Assembly: GCF_014196305.1 (NCBI RefSeq)
Contig: NZ_JACIDJ010000002.1
Location: forward strand, 496,001-560,000
Direction of reading: 5' to 3'
DNA from: Roseococcus suduntuyensis
GTDB taxonomy: Bacteria; Pseudomonadota; Alphaproteobacteria; Acetobacterales; Acetobacteraceae
Length of the DNA: 64,000 nt
Made by a program: the position numbers and the translations under genes. This document shows, one piece after another, positions 9,530 to 18,168 of this stretch. Position 1 is the first letter of the stretch. Each line of letters starts with the position of its first letter. The notes below the pieces were generated by a model. It made no database searches and was not told where the DNA came from. It saw only the letters and a program-made list of their open reading frames with translations.

Positions 9530-10417
9530 ATGGCGCAGCTTCTGCTGATGGAGCCCTTCCGGGCCGTCTTCTACACCCCCTACTACGTGGCGCTGGACCG
9601 TGGCCTCTTCGCCGCCCATGGCGCCGACATCCGCATCGAGACGGCCGGCACGCCGGACGCCGCGGCCGGGCGCCTGCTGGATGGCAGCGCGGACCTGGCC
9701 TGGTCCGGCCCCATGCGCCCCATGCTGGAGCGCAGCCGCAACGACGCGAGCCCGCTGCGCAGCTTCGGCGCGGCCATCATGCGCGACCCCTTCCTGCTGA
9801 TGGGCATGGGCGCGCGCCCCGGCTTCGCCATGGCGGAGCTGGCTTCGATGCGCGTCGCCATCCCTTCCGAGGTGCCCACCCCCTGGTGGTGCCTGCAACA
9901 GGATCTGCGCGACGCGGGCGTGGACCCGGCCGCCATGCCGGGCATCCGCTTCATGCCCATGGGGGATGGCGCCAAGGCCCTGCTCGCCGGCGAGGTGGAC
10001 ACGGTGCTGCTGTTCGAGCCCTTCGCCTCCGCGCTGGAAGAACAGGGCGCCGCGCTGTGGTATGCGGCGGCGAGCCGCGGCCCCACGGCCTATAGCGCGC
10101 TCTATGCCATCACGCCGCGCATCGCCGAGAAGGAGGCGGCCTTCCGTGGCGCGGTGGCCGCACTCGGCGAGGCGCTGGAATGGATCGCCGCCAGCACGCC
10201 CGAGGCCATCGCCGAACTGCTGGCGCCCCGCTTCGCGGACACGCAGCCCGCACACCTGCTGGCGGCCGTGCGGCGCTACAAATCGCTGGGCCTGTGGGAG
10301 GGCACGACGCGCCTGCCGGAAGCGGCGCTGGACCGGCTGGCCGTCTCCATGATCGGCGCCGGGGCGATGAGCCACCACCCCGGCTATGCGGCCTGCATCG
10401 ACAGCCGTTTTGATTGA
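9530..10417 (+). CDS. SsuA/THI5-like substrate-binding protein without signal peptide
   Basis: A 295-residue protein of the NMT1/THI5/SsuA-like periplasmic-binding fold. Seen: the opening MEPFRAVFYTPYYVALDRG, typical of this family's first lobe, GSADLAWSGPMRPM near residue 57, and LLAGEVDTVLLFEPFASAL near 151. No cleavable N-terminal signal is evident: the protein begins directly on the first beta-strand. It may therefore be cytoplasmic or use a non-standard route. It starts three bases after the Bug receptor stop and is probably co-transcribed with it. No ABC permease or ATPase is nearby. Substrate unknown; thiamine-precursor, nitrate or sulfonate ligands are known for the family. Confidence 0.75.
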   Translation: MAQLLLMEPFRAVFYTPYYVALDRGLFAAHGADIRIETAGTPDAAAGRLLDGSADLAWSGPMRPMLERSRNDASPLRSFGAAIMRDPFLLMGMGARPGFAMAELASMRVAIPSEVPTPWWCLQQDLRDAGVDPAAMPGIRFMPMGDGAKALLAGEVDTVLLFEPFASALEEQGAALWYAAASRGPTAYSALYAITPRIAEKEAAFRGAVAALGEALEWIAASTPEAIAELLAPRFADTQPAHLLAAVRRYKSLGLWEGTTRLPEAALDRLAVSMIGAGAMSHHPGYAACIDSRFD

Positions 10418-10429
10418 AGGGCTGGAGGG

Positions 10430-10819
10430 TCAGTCCAGCACCGCCGTGCACTCGATCTCCAGCAGGAAATTGGGGCGCGGCAGGGAATAGACGATGCAGG
10501 TGGTGCGGGCGGGGTATTTCCCGTCCGGGAAATGGGCCGCGTAGATGCGGTTCATCTCCTCGAAATCCTCGCGGCGCGTGAGGAAGACGTTCACCTTCAC
10601 CACCCGGTCCCAGCCCGCGCCGGCCTCCTTCAGGATCTTGGTGATGATGGCCATCACCTGGTTCATCTGCGCGGTGAAATCGCCCACCGCCAGCTTGCCC
10701 TCCGCGTCATAGGCCGGGATGCCAGAGATCCAGAGCTGGTTGCCGCAGCGCACGGCGGGCGAGAGCGGGGCCGAGACCTTGAACTCGCCCTCGGGGAAGA
10801 TGTGTTCCAGCGGCGTCAT
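10430..10819 (-). CDS. RidA/YjgF family enamine-imine deaminase
   Basis: A 129-residue small trimeric RidA-family protein. Characterised members hydrolyse reactive enamine/imine intermediates formed by PLP enzymes. Seen: the single-domain pattern with LSPAVRCGNQLWISGIPA near residue 19, the VVKVNVFLTRREDFEEMNRIY segment near 73, and the C-terminal PARTTCIVYSLPRPNFLLEIE, where the Arg of PART is the usual carboxylate-binding residue. It is downstream of a Bug receptor on the same strand (14 bp apart) and converges with the SsuA-like gene with only 12 bp between stops. RidA paralogues beside solute receptors often belong to catabolic clusters; the compound here is not known. Confidence 0.88.
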   Translation of the reverse strand: MTPLEHIFPEGEFKVSAPLSPAVRCGNQLWISGIPAYDAEGKLAVGDFTAQMNQVMAIITKILKEAGAGWDRVVKVNVFLTRREDFEEMNRIYAAHFPDGKYPARTTCIVYSLPRPNFLLEIECTAVLD

Positions 10820-10833
10820 GTGGCGTTCCTTCC

Positions 10834-11811
10834 TCAGTTCACGGTGATGTTGTTGGCGCGGATCACCTGCGCATAGGTCTCGGCATAGCGGCGGATTTCC
10901 GTGCCGAACTGCGCGGAGGGCCGCGCCAGCACGGTGAAGCCCTGTTCCTCCAGCCGCGCCTTCACCTCGGGTCGGGCCAGGGCGGCCACCCAGGCGGCCT
11001 CAAGCCGGGCGCGGGCGGGGGCGGGCACCTCGGCGCGGGTGATGAGGCCGAACCAGGAATCCGACAGCACCAGCGGGAAGCCGAGCTCCGCCATGGTGGG
11101 CACGTCGGGCAATTCGCGCGCGCGGGTCTCGTTGGAGATGCCCACCGCCACGACGCGCCCCGACTGCACCAGCGGGATCATGTCCGGCAGGTTCGCGAAC
11201 ATGAATTGCAGCCGCCCGCCGATGAGGTCCGTATTGGCCTGGCTGGAGCCGCTATAGGGCACATGGGTGGCGTTGAGCCCCGCCAGCTCGCGGAACTGCT
11301 CGCCGCCCAGATGGTTGGAGGTGCCGATGCCGTAGGAGCCGAAGCTCATCCCCTGCCCCGGCCGGCGCGCCGCCTCCAGAAAGCCCGCGAAGTCGCGCGC
11401 GACCGAGGGGTGAACGGCCAGCACATGCGGCACCACGGTCGCCATCACCAGCGGCGCGAAGTCACGAAGCCCCTGGTAGGGGGTGTTGGGCCGCAGCGTG
11501 ACGTTCGCGGAAAAGCTGTTCGCGATCATCAGCATGGTGTGGCCATCGGGGGCCGCGCGCTGCAATTCGATGGTGCCCACCACGGTCGCTCCGCCCGGCC
11601 GGTGCTCCACCACCACGGGCCGCCCCAGATCGGCCGCCAGGATGTCCTGCGCGAGGCGCACAACGGGGTCCATGGTGCCGCCCGGCGGAAAGGGGATGAT
11701 GACGCGAAGTGGCTGGGTCGGTGCCCATCCAGCCCCTCCCCCTTGGGCACTGGCCAGGCCCGGCAGGAGGAAGGGGGAGGCCAGCAAACCGGCCCGGCGG
11801 GAGAAACCCAT
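10834..11811 (-). CDS. Tripartite tricarboxylate transporter (Bug) substrate-binding protein
   Basis: A 325-residue periplasmic receptor of the TTT/Bug family. Seen: an export signal (residues 1-22, ending LASAQ), PLRVIIPFPPGGTMDPVVRL near residue 34, EHRPGGATVVGTIELQRAAPDGHT near 66, FGSYGIGTSNHLGGEQFRELAG near 151 and PYSGSSQANTDLIGGRLQFMF near 178. It is the second orphan receptor in 4 kb and differs clearly in sequence from the one at 8579, so this is not a recent duplication. It sits upstream of ridA on the same strand. No TctA/TctB partner is visible. Confidence 0.9.
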   Translation of the reverse strand: MGFSRRAGLLASPFLLPGLASAQGGGAGWAPTQPLRVIIPFPPGGTMDPVVRLAQDILAADLGRPVVVEHRPGGATVVGTIELQRAAPDGHTMLMIANSFSANVTLRPNTPYQGLRDFAPLVMATVVPHVLAVHPSVARDFAGFLEAARRPGQGMSFGSYGIGTSNHLGGEQFRELAGLNATHVPYSGSSQANTDLIGGRLQFMFANLPDMIPLVQSGRVVAVGISNETRARELPDVPTMAELGFPLVLSDSWFGLITRAEVPAPARARLEAAWVAALARPEVKARLEEQGFTVLARPSAQFGTEIRRYAETYAQVIRANNITVN

Positions 11812-11874
11812 GCCCGAAATCCCTCGATGGAGATGACAAGCCTGTGGGCACCCTGCCAGTGCGTCAAGCAGTCC

Positions 11875-12789
11875 TCAGGTCACAATCGCGCCTTTGCCCA
11901 GAAGACGTGCATAAATGGGCCGCAACAGGAAGGGGCTGAGAAACAGGGGAAACTGGCAGAGCACCAGGAACAGCAGCACCAGCGGGTCCGTCGCCGCCGG
12001 CAGCACGGCCAGGTAGAGCGCCATGTTCCGGTTCCCCGAGAGAAGCCCCGCCGACAGCCCCAGCCGCAGCCCCGCCCCCCTAAAGGCCAGCGCCGTGATC
12101 AGGTTCAGCCCCAGCATCCCCGCGAAGGCCAGCGCGATGCCGCCCAGCACCAGCACGGGGTCGGCCAGCAATAGCGCCAGCACGCCATCCATCACGCCGA
12201 AGCCGTAGAACACCACCAGCAGCACCACGGCCCCGTCCACCGACCGGCCCCAATAGCCCAGCCGCACCGGCCCCATCATGCGCCGCAGGATGATGGAGAT
12301 CACCAGCGGCAGCCCCACCAGCAAGGCCAGCCGCAGCATCAACCCCTGCAAGGAAATGGCGAGGTCTATGCCCATCAGGCCCAAGGCCAGCGGCGGCGCG
12401 GTGAAGGGCACCAGCAGGGTGGAGAGCAGGGACACGACCAGCGCGATCTCCCCATCCAGCCCCACCAGCCGCGCGAAGGCGGGCGAGGAGGTGGCGGCGC
12501 ACCCCGTGGCCACCACCACCAGCCCCGCGGCCAGCCCGCCGCTGAACCCCATGGCGCTCACCACCGCCCAGGCCAGCACCGGACAGGCCACCAGCAGGAA
12601 CAGCAGCATGGCCCCCACCAGCACCGGCCGGCGCAAATAGGCCAGCACCTGCGCCGGGTCCACGCGCAGCAGCACCAGCACCATCAGGAAGAAGACCACG
12701 GCCGTGATCGCGTCGCGGAACAGGGCGGCCAGCGGGGGCACGAAGAGCCCCACGAAGATCGCGGCCGCCAGGAGCTGCGCGCCGCGCAT
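11875..12789 (-). CDS. BASS-like (bile acid:sodium symporter family) permease
   Basis: A 304-residue integral membrane protein with about ten hydrophobic helices, resembling the SBF/BASS fold. Seen: VVVATGCAATSSPAFARL near residue 87, matching the family's broken-helix glycine/serine motif, and the late GLLSGNRNMALYLAVL near 245, which resembles the conserved G-x-RN-x-ALA motif. Known members import organic anions with Na+. ATG 12789 is preferred because it opens on the first membrane helix; the frame is open further upstream but would collide with the divergent uvrD promoter. It precedes the Bug receptor on the same strand, so both may serve uptake of organic acids. Family assignment is moderate. 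Confidence 0.6.
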   Translation of the reverse strand: MRGAQLLAAAIFVGLFVPPLAALFRDAITAVVFFLMVLVLLRVDPAQVLAYLRRPVLVGAMLLFLLVACPVLAWAVVSAMGFSGGLAAGLVVVATGCAATSSPAFARLVGLDGEIALVVSLLSTLLVPFTAPPLALGLMGIDLAISLQGLMLRLALLVGLPLVISIILRRMMGPVRLGYWGRSVDGAVVLLVVFYGFGVMDGVLALLLADPVLVLGGIALAFAGMLGLNLITALAFRGAGLRLGLSAGLLSGNRNMALYLAVLPAATDPLVLLFLVLCQFPLFLSPFLLRPIYARLLGKGAIVT

Positions 12790-12854
12790 GGCGCAGCCTT
12801 CGAGGAAGGTCCGGATCAGGGGCGTTCCTCCGCGCGGTTGGTGGGCCAGGGGCA

Positions 12855-15071
12855 GTGTTCTATACCCCCCCGGTGTCCGCAACACCGTCCCCCTCCGAAT
12901 ACCTGTCCCGCCTGAACCCGGAGCAGCGCGCCGCCGTCGAAACCCTCGACGGGCCGCTGCTGGTGCTGGCGGGCGCCGGCACGGGCAAGACCCGCGTACT
13001 GACCACGCGCTTCGCCCATCTGCTGATGACGGGGCGTGCCCAGCCGCACCAGGTGCTCTCCGTCACTTTCACCAACAAGGCCGCGCGCGAGATGCGCGAG
13101 CGGGTCGGCGCCATCATCGGCCGCCCGGTGGAGGGGCTGTGGCTCGGCACCTTCCATGCGCTCGCCGCCCGCATGCTGCGCCGCCATGCGGAGCTGGTGG
13201 GGCTGAAATCCGACTTCACCATCCTCGACCCCGACGACCAGACGCGGCTGCTCAAGCAGGTGATGGAAGCCGGCGGCGTGGACATGAAGCGCTGGCCCGT
13301 GGCCGGCCTCATGGGCATCATCCAGCGCTGGAAGGACCGCGGGCTGACACCCGGCCGCATTCCCGTGGCCGAGACCTCGGACTACGCGAACAACCGCGCC
13401 GAAGCCCTCTACGCCGCCTACCAGGCGCGGCTGGTCGCGCTCAACGCCGCCGATTTCGGCGACCTGCTGCTGCATGTGACCGAGATTCTCCGCACCAACC
13501 CCGAGGTGCTGGAACGCTACCACCGCCTGTTCCGCTACATCCTGGTGGACGAATACCAGGACACGAACCTCGTCCAGTATCTCTGGCTGCGGCTGCTCGC
13601 GCAGGGGCACAGGAACATCTGCTGCGTGGGCGATGACGACCAGTCCATCTATTCCTGGCGCGGCGCCGAGATCGAGAACATCCTGCGCTTCGAGAAGGAT
13701 TTCCCGGGCGCCGTCATCGTGCGGCTGGAGGCCAACTACCGTTCCTCCCGCCCCATCCTCGCCGCCGCCTCGGGCCTCATCGCGAAGAACGAGGGCCGGC
13801 TGGGCAAGACGCTCCGCCCCGGCCGCGCCGATGCCTCGGGTGAGAAGGTCCGCGTCGTCTCGCTGTGGGACAGCGAGGAGGAGGCGCGCATGGTGGGCGG
13901 CCGCATCGAGGAGGCGCAGCGCGCGGGCCAGGACCTGAGCGAAATCGCCATCCTCGTGCGTGCGGGCTTCCAGACGCGCAGCTTCGAGGAACGCCTGGTC
14001 ACGCAGGGCATTCCCTATCGCGTCTATGGCGGCGCCAAGTTCTACGAACGCCAGGAAATTCGCGACGCCATCGCCTATTTCCGCGCCATGGTGAACCCGG
14101 CCGATGACCTGGCCTTCGAGCGCATCGTGAACACCCCCAAGCGCGGCCTGGGTGACACGGCGCTGGCCACGCTGCACCGCGCCGCGCGCGAACAGGGCGT
14201 GCCGCTGCGGATCGCGGCGGGTGGATTGATCCAGACAGACGCGCTCCGTCCCCGCCCCCGCGCCGCGCTCCGCGAATTGCTGGAGGGCTTCGCGCGCTGG
14301 CATGCGGGCCTGGAATCCCTCGGCCACGTCGTCGTCGCCTCCCAGATCCTGGAGGAGAGCGGCTATATCGAGATGTGGAAGCTGGACCGCACGCCGGAGG
14401 CGCCCGGCCGCCTCGACAACCTCAAGGAACTGCTCTGCGCCATGGGCGATTTCGGCACCATGGCCGCCTTCCTGGAACACATCGCCCTCGTCATGGAGAA
14501 CGACCAGAACGCGGAGGGGGCGCGCGTGTCGCTGATGACGCTGCACGCGGCCAAGGGGCTGGAATTCGACATGGTCTTCCTGCCGGGCTGGGAGGAGGGC
14601 CTCTTCCCCAGCCAGCGCAGCCTGGATGAGGGCGGCAACAAGAGCCTGGAGGAGGAACGCCGCCTCGCCTATGTCGGCATCACCCGCGCGCGGCGGCACT
14701 GCATCATCAGCCATGCCGCCAACCGGCGCATCTATGGCAACTGGACCAGCACCATCCCCTCGCGCTTTCTCGACGAGTTGCCGCCGGACGAGGTGGTGCG
14801 GGAGGGCGCGGAGCCCGTCCGCCACATCCCCAGCTCCGTCTTCGGCGCGGGGCCGCTGTCCAGCCAGCGCCGCCCGCGGCTGATCGAGGCCGGCGCCTGG
14901 GAGGTCGCGGCCCGTCCCGCGCGCGAGGGCGGCTTCGCCGCGGGCCAGCGCGTCTTCCACCAGAAATTCGGCTATGGCCGCGTCATCGCCGTCGAGGATG
15001 ACAAGCTCGACATCGCATTCGAGAAGGCGGGCCAAAAGCGCGTCCTCGACCGCTTCGTGGATCCCGCATGA
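12855..15071 (+). CDS. uvrD: UvrD/PcrA-type 3'-5' DNA helicase
   Basis: A 738-residue SF1A ATP-dependent DNA helicase acting in nucleotide excision and mismatch repair. Seen: Q-motif LNPEQRAAVE, Walker A AGAGTGKT near residue 39, TFTNKAAREMRERV motif Ia, VDEYQDTN (Walker B) near 230, GDDDQSIYSWRGA (motif III) near 258, LEANYRSS (IV), TLHAAKGLEFDMVF (V), YVGITRAR (VI), and the C-terminal FGYGRVI Tudor-like segment characteristic of UvrD/PcrA. GTG 12855 gives an odd start; GTG 12873 just before SATPSPSEYL is equally possible. prmA overlaps its stop by four bases. Divergent from the BASS-like gene. Confidence 0.95.
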   Translation: MFYTPPVSATPSPSEYLSRLNPEQRAAVETLDGPLLVLAGAGTGKTRVLTTRFAHLLMTGRAQPHQVLSVTFTNKAAREMRERVGAIIGRPVEGLWLGTFHALAARMLRRHAELVGLKSDFTILDPDDQTRLLKQVMEAGGVDMKRWPVAGLMGIIQRWKDRGLTPGRIPVAETSDYANNRAEALYAAYQARLVALNAADFGDLLLHVTEILRTNPEVLERYHRLFRYILVDEYQDTNLVQYLWLRLLAQGHRNICCVGDDDQSIYSWRGAEIENILRFEKDFPGAVIVRLEANYRSSRPILAAASGLIAKNEGRLGKTLRPGRADASGEKVRVVSLWDSEEEARMVGGRIEEAQRAGQDLSEIAILVRAGFQTRSFEERLVTQGIPYRVYGGAKFYERQEIRDAIAYFRAMVNPADDLAFERIVNTPKRGLGDTALATLHRAAREQGVPLRIAAGGLIQTDALRPRPRAALRELLEGFARWHAGLESLGHVVVASQILEESGYIEMWKLDRTPEAPGRLDNLKELLCAMGDFGTMAAFLEHIALVMENDQNAEGARVSLMTLHAAKGLEFDMVFLPGWEEGLFPSQRSLDEGGNKSLEEERRLAYVGITRARRHCIISHAANRRIYGNWTSTIPSRFLDELPPDEVVREGAEPVRHIPSSVFGAGPLSSQRRPRLIEAGAWEVAARPAREGGFAAGQRVFHQKFGYGRVIAVEDDKLDIAFEKAGQKRVLDRFVDPA

Positions 15072-15955
15072 AACGCCACATCCAACCCCTCGAAACCCTC
15101 ATCCTCGACCAGCTTCCGGACGAGGCGGTGCCGGCCTATGAGGCCGCGCTCCAGGCCGTCAGCGCCACGGTCGCCCTCTTCCGCGACGAGGCCACCGACA
15201 CCTGGCGCATCGAGGCGGTGCGCGAGGCGACGGCCGACCAGGATGCGCTGTCCGCCGCGCTGGCGCTCGCCGCCGGCCTCACCGGCCATGACGCGACCCT
15301 CGCCCGCAATCCCACCGAGGCCGAGGGCTGGCTCGCCCGCACCGTCGAGGCCTTTCCCGAACAGCCCATCGCCACCCGCTTCCTCGTGCGCCCCTCCCAT
15401 GCCGAGCAGCGGCGCGTCTGGGGGCGCCACGTGCTGACGCTGGATGCGGGCCTCGCTTTCGGCTCGGGCGAGCATTCCTCCACCCGTGGCTGCCTCACCG
15501 CCCTCGAAGCCCTGCGCCTGCCGCCCAATGCCCGCGTGCTGGACCTGGGCGCGGGCAGCGGCATCCTCGCCATGGGGGCGGCCAAGCTCGCCCATGTGCG
15601 CGTGCTGGCCAGCGACCTCGACCCCTGGTCGGTGCGCGTGGCCGAGGAGAACGCCGTCGCCAACGGGCTGCGCGGGCGCATCCGCGCGGTGCTCGCGCTC
15701 GGCTGGAACCACCGCGAGATCCACGCCCGCGCGCCCTATGACCTCGTCTTCGCCAACATCCTGGCGCGCCCCCTGTGCGCCATGGCCAAGGACCTGGCCC
15801 AACACCTCGCCCCGGGCGGCCGCGCCATCCTGGCCGGGCTGCTCGACAGCCAGGTCCAGATGGTCCTCGCCGCCCACCGCCGCCAAGGCCTGGTCCTGGA
15901 ACGCCGGATTTCGCTCTCCCCCTGGGCGACCCTGGTGCTGCGGCGGAGGGGATAA
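15068..15955 (+). CDS. prmA: Ribosomal protein L11 methyltransferase
   Basis: A 295-residue SAM-dependent methyltransferase that trimethylates ribosomal protein L11. Seen: an N-terminal substrate-recruitment half, then GLAFGSGEHSSTRGCL near residue 133, the SAM-binding LDLGAGSGILAMGA near 158, and the catalytic-loop DLVFANILARPL near 222, all diagnostic of PrmA. It begins in an ATGA overlap with uvrD and is probably translated by coupling. Its TAA stop forms the outer edge of the large palindromic structure that fills the space to the next, convergent gene. Confidence 0.92.
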   Translation: MKRHIQPLETLILDQLPDEAVPAYEAALQAVSATVALFRDEATDTWRIEAVREATADQDALSAALALAAGLTGHDATLARNPTEAEGWLARTVEAFPEQPIATRFLVRPSHAEQRRVWGRHVLTLDAGLAFGSGEHSSTRGCLTALEALRLPPNARVLDLGAGSGILAMGAAKLAHVRVLASDLDPWSVRVAEENAVANGLRGRIRAVLALGWNHREIHARAPYDLVFANILARPLCAMAKDLAQHLAPGGRAILAGLLDSQVQMVLAAHRRQGLVLERRISLSPWATLVLRRRG

Positions 15956-16197
15956 GAGCGGCACTGGGCGCCGCTGGGGAGGGCGCCGCCCTCCCCAGAC
16001 CCCTCCCGCCGAGGGCCCAGGCCCTCGGAACCCGTCTCATGGCCATTTGCAGGGAGGGGCGTCACGGGCGCGCCTGTGATCACGAACACGCCACGCCCCT
16101 CCCTGCAAATGGCCATCACACGCGGGGTCAGGGGCCCATGGCCCCTGGCGGGGGTTCGGGGGCGGCAGCCCCCGCCAGCGCCCTCAGCGCCGCTCTT
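15954..16197. repeat. ~244-bp imperfect palindrome between convergent genes
   Basis: The whole interval between prmA and the exonuclease gene reads as two inverted copies of a unit of roughly 110 bp. The outer ends AAGAGCGGC (15954-15962) and GCCGCTCTT (16189-16197) are complementary. The G/C-rich middles match imperfectly. The centre is a perfect 24-bp inverted repeat (16039-16062 with 16093-16116, starting ATGGCCATTTGCAGG) around a 30-base spacer. Both convergent genes end inside it. It could act as a bidirectional terminator or be a non-autonomous palindromic element. No target-site duplication was found by eye. Confidence 0.75.
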
Positions 16198-16771
16198 CCC
16201 CTTCGCCGCGCAGCAGTGTGCCCAGGAGGTGGGCGTAGCCTTCGGCGTCGTCGAGGGCGACATGGGAATGGGGGTGTCCGCCCAGCCAGCTCTCCGGGAA
16301 GGTCTTGTGGGTCAGGCTGTCGTAGTCGAGGCCGGTGCGGCCCAGGGCGAAGGAGGCGATGTCGAGGCCTCCGCCCAGGAAAAGGGTCTCCGTGCTGCGC
16401 GGCGCGGTCAGCAGGCGCAGGCTGGCGTAGCGGCGCAGGTACCAGTCCACCCAGGCCCCGTCGAAGATGAGGGGGTAGGCCGTGAAGACCGGCGTGCCGC
16501 CCAGGCCGCGCACCCAGGCGACGTAGCGGGCGATGGCCTCGGCGGGGGGCAGGCGGTTGGAGAGGGTCGCGGTCCAGGCTTCGGGTTCGGTGTTCCACCA
16601 GTCCATCGTGCCCGGGTCGGCGGCATGGCCGGGGATGGGTTCGAGGTTGAGGGCCAGGTGGGACAGGCGCGCCCCTGTTTCATCGCAGGCGACGGCGGCC
16701 AGGCTGATCATGGAATGGATGCCGGGATCGGGCCCATCCGTCTCGATATCCGTCACCACATGGATCAGCAC
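16184..16771 (-). CDS. DEDDh-type 3'-5' exonuclease (RNase AS/DexA-like)
   Basis: A 195-residue single-domain nuclease of the DEDD superfamily. Seen: the first motif VTDIETDGPDPG (residues 6-17, Asp/Glu metal ligands), a middle acidic motif around FDGAWVDWYL near 103, and the terminal HSHVALDDAEG near 168 with the His and Asp of the DEDDh subclass. The WWNTEPEAW segment near 78 resembles the RNase AS/T4 DexA-like group, which trims RNA or DNA 3' ends. GTG start at 16771 opens directly on the first beta-strand. The last codons lie in the outer arm of the palindrome shared with prmA. Confidence 0.75.
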   Translation of the reverse strand: MLIHVVTDIETDGPDPGIHSMISLAAVACDETGARLSHLALNLEPIPGHAADPGTMDWWNTEPEAWTATLSNRLPPAEAIARYVAWVRGLGGTPVFTAYPLIFDGAWVDWYLRRYASLRLLTAPRSTETLFLGGGLDIASFALGRTGLDYDSLTHKTFPESWLGGHPHSHVALDDAEGYAHLLGTLLRGEGEERR

Positions 16772-16834
16772 GCGCGCACCTCCGGCAAAGCGCCACAGTG
16801 CCGGGACAGCGGTGTGGCTGGAAGGGGCGGCTAC

Positions 16835-16862
16835 AGCATGATCAACCTTCGTTGATCATGCT
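16835..16862. terminator. Perfect 12-bp hairpin, possible terminator
   Basis: AGCATGATCAAC and its exact complement flank a CTTC loop. It is unusually A/T-rich for this genome and lies just before the four-copy repeat array. There is no long T-run on either side, so the terminator role is tentative. It could equally be an operator for the downstream exonuclease gene. Confidence 0.4.
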
Positions 16863-16868
16863 TTCGTA

Positions 16869-17100
16869 ATGGCTGAGCGGCTGATTCACGCCTTCGGTGA
16901 TTCCACCGAAGCCGATCAGACGCTGTATGGCTGAGCGGCTGATTCACGCCTTCGGTGATTCCACCGAAGCCGATCAGACGCTGTATGGCTGCGCGGCTGA
17001 TTCACGCCTTCGGCGAGTCCACCGAAGCCGATCAGACGCTGTATGGCTGAGCGACTGATTCACGCCTTCGGTGATTCCACCGAAGGCGATCAGACGCTAT
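16869..17100. repeat. Four tandem 58-bp palindromic repeats
   Basis: Four head-to-tail copies starting at 16869, 16927, 16985 and 17043, each opening ATGGCTGAGCGGCTGATTCA and closing GATCAGACGCTGT, with only a few substitutions between copies. Each unit folds on CTTCGGTG/CACCGAAG arms. The array fills most of the 325-bp space between the exonuclease start (16771) and the end of the Acg-like gene. The rest of that space holds only the hairpin at 16835-16862 and whatever promoter the exonuclease uses. The TAG stop of the Acg-like gene (17097-17099) is in the last copy. Confidence 0.9.
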
Positions 17101-18098
17101 CCGGCCTCCACCAGAACCTCCTCCAGCGGGCGGCGGACGGAGGGGCTGATGTCCGGCCCATACCCGGCGCGCAGCAGGATTTGCGGGAATTCGCGCGTGC
17201 CCAGCAGCGCGGCGAGCTTCAGGCGCAGCGCCGGCACCTCGATGGGCTGGTTCAGGTAGGAATGCTTCAGCCCGGCGGCGGTCAGCGCCAGGGTGGCGCG
17301 GCTCAGCGCCTCGCCGGCCCGCAGCCAGTCGCGCGGGGTGTCGCCCGGCGTGGTGAGGACGCCCAGCGCGGGGGAATTCTCGGCCAGCGCCATGTCGTGC
17401 GCCGCCTGCCCCGCGCCCATGTCGAAGCGGCGGATGGCCATGGCGCCCATGAAGCTGAGCAGGTCCGGCATGCCGAAGGCGGCACCCGACATGCCATCGC
17501 GCGAGGCGGCGTGGCGGGACCGCACCCAGGCGGCGAGTTCGCCCCGGAAGCCAGGGTCGGCCATCTGCGCGCGATCCCCTTCCGCCACGAGCTCCGCGAT
17601 GGCGTGGCGCTCGGCCGGCGCGGTGCGCCAATGCAGGGTGACGCCCGGTGCCTCGGCCAAGGGGAGCGGCTGCGCCAAAGCTTCGGTGGTGAAGGCGGCG
17701 CGGGTGGTGCGGCGGGCATGGATGGCGGCCAGCAATTCGGCCCGCATGGGCGCGCGGACAGGGCCGGGCAGAATGCGCGCCAGCAGGTCAGGCTCCGCCG
17801 GCTCGGGCAGGAGGGTGACGTCCAGCCCCTGCCCCAGCGCCTCGGCCGCCACGCGCAGATGGCCGAGTGCCGCGCCGCAGGAGATGACCAGCGCCCGGTC
17901 CTCAGGGTCCACCACCGGCAGGGCGCGGCTGCGGTCGGCCAGCAGGTCCAGCCGATCGGCGCCCAGGCGGAACCGCCAGGGCTGGGTGTTGTGCGAGGAG
18001 GGAGCCAGGATGGCATGGCCCGCCAGCACAAGCAGCCGGGCCCGCGGCGTGGCGAGGCCGGCGAAACCATCGGCGGAGAGGGTCCAGGGGTCGGTCAT
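17097..18098 (-). CDS. Acg-family FMN-binding oxidoreductase (nitroreductase-like)
   Basis: A 333-residue protein with two fused nitroreductase-fold halves, as in the Acg family of putative FMN-dependent or FMN-storing proteins. Seen: ILAPSSHNTQPWRFRL near residue 30, the family's flavin-phosphate motif, VISCGAALGHLRVAAEALG near 72 and a second-half nitroreductase segment DWLRAGEALSRATLALTAAGL near 268 followed by SYLNQPIEV. ATG 18098 is selected because it opens 30 residues before the first flavin motif. Reaction unknown. It is divergent from a secreted hydrolase gene. Its stop codon is inside the final copy of the tandem repeat. Confidence 0.75.
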   Translation of the reverse strand: MTDPWTLSADGFAGLATPRARLLVLAGHAILAPSSHNTQPWRFRLGADRLDLLADRSRALPVVDPEDRALVISCGAALGHLRVAAEALGQGLDVTLLPEPAEPDLLARILPGPVRAPMRAELLAAIHARRTTRAAFTTEALAQPLPLAEAPGVTLHWRTAPAERHAIAELVAEGDRAQMADPGFRGELAAWVRSRHAASRDGMSGAAFGMPDLLSFMGAMAIRRFDMGAGQAAHDMALAENSPALGVLTTPGDTPRDWLRAGEALSRATLALTAAGLKHSYLNQPIEVPALRLKLAALLGTREFPQILLRAGYGPDISPSVRRPLEEVLVEAG

Positions 18099-18168
18099 GC
18101 CCGGCAGTATGGAACATGTGCCGGCGCATGCCCTTGCGCCGGCGCAAGCCCTGCGGGAGGCTGCCGCC

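Noticed and set aside
7319-10378. Long minus-strand extension upstream of mlaA through metF and the two receptor genes
   Set aside because: The added sequence is low-complexity and non-homologous; the mlaA lipoprotein signal begins exactly at ATG 7318.
16869-17100. CRISPR array
   Set aside because: The four 58-bp units are contiguous and near-identical throughout, with no unique spacers and no cas genes.
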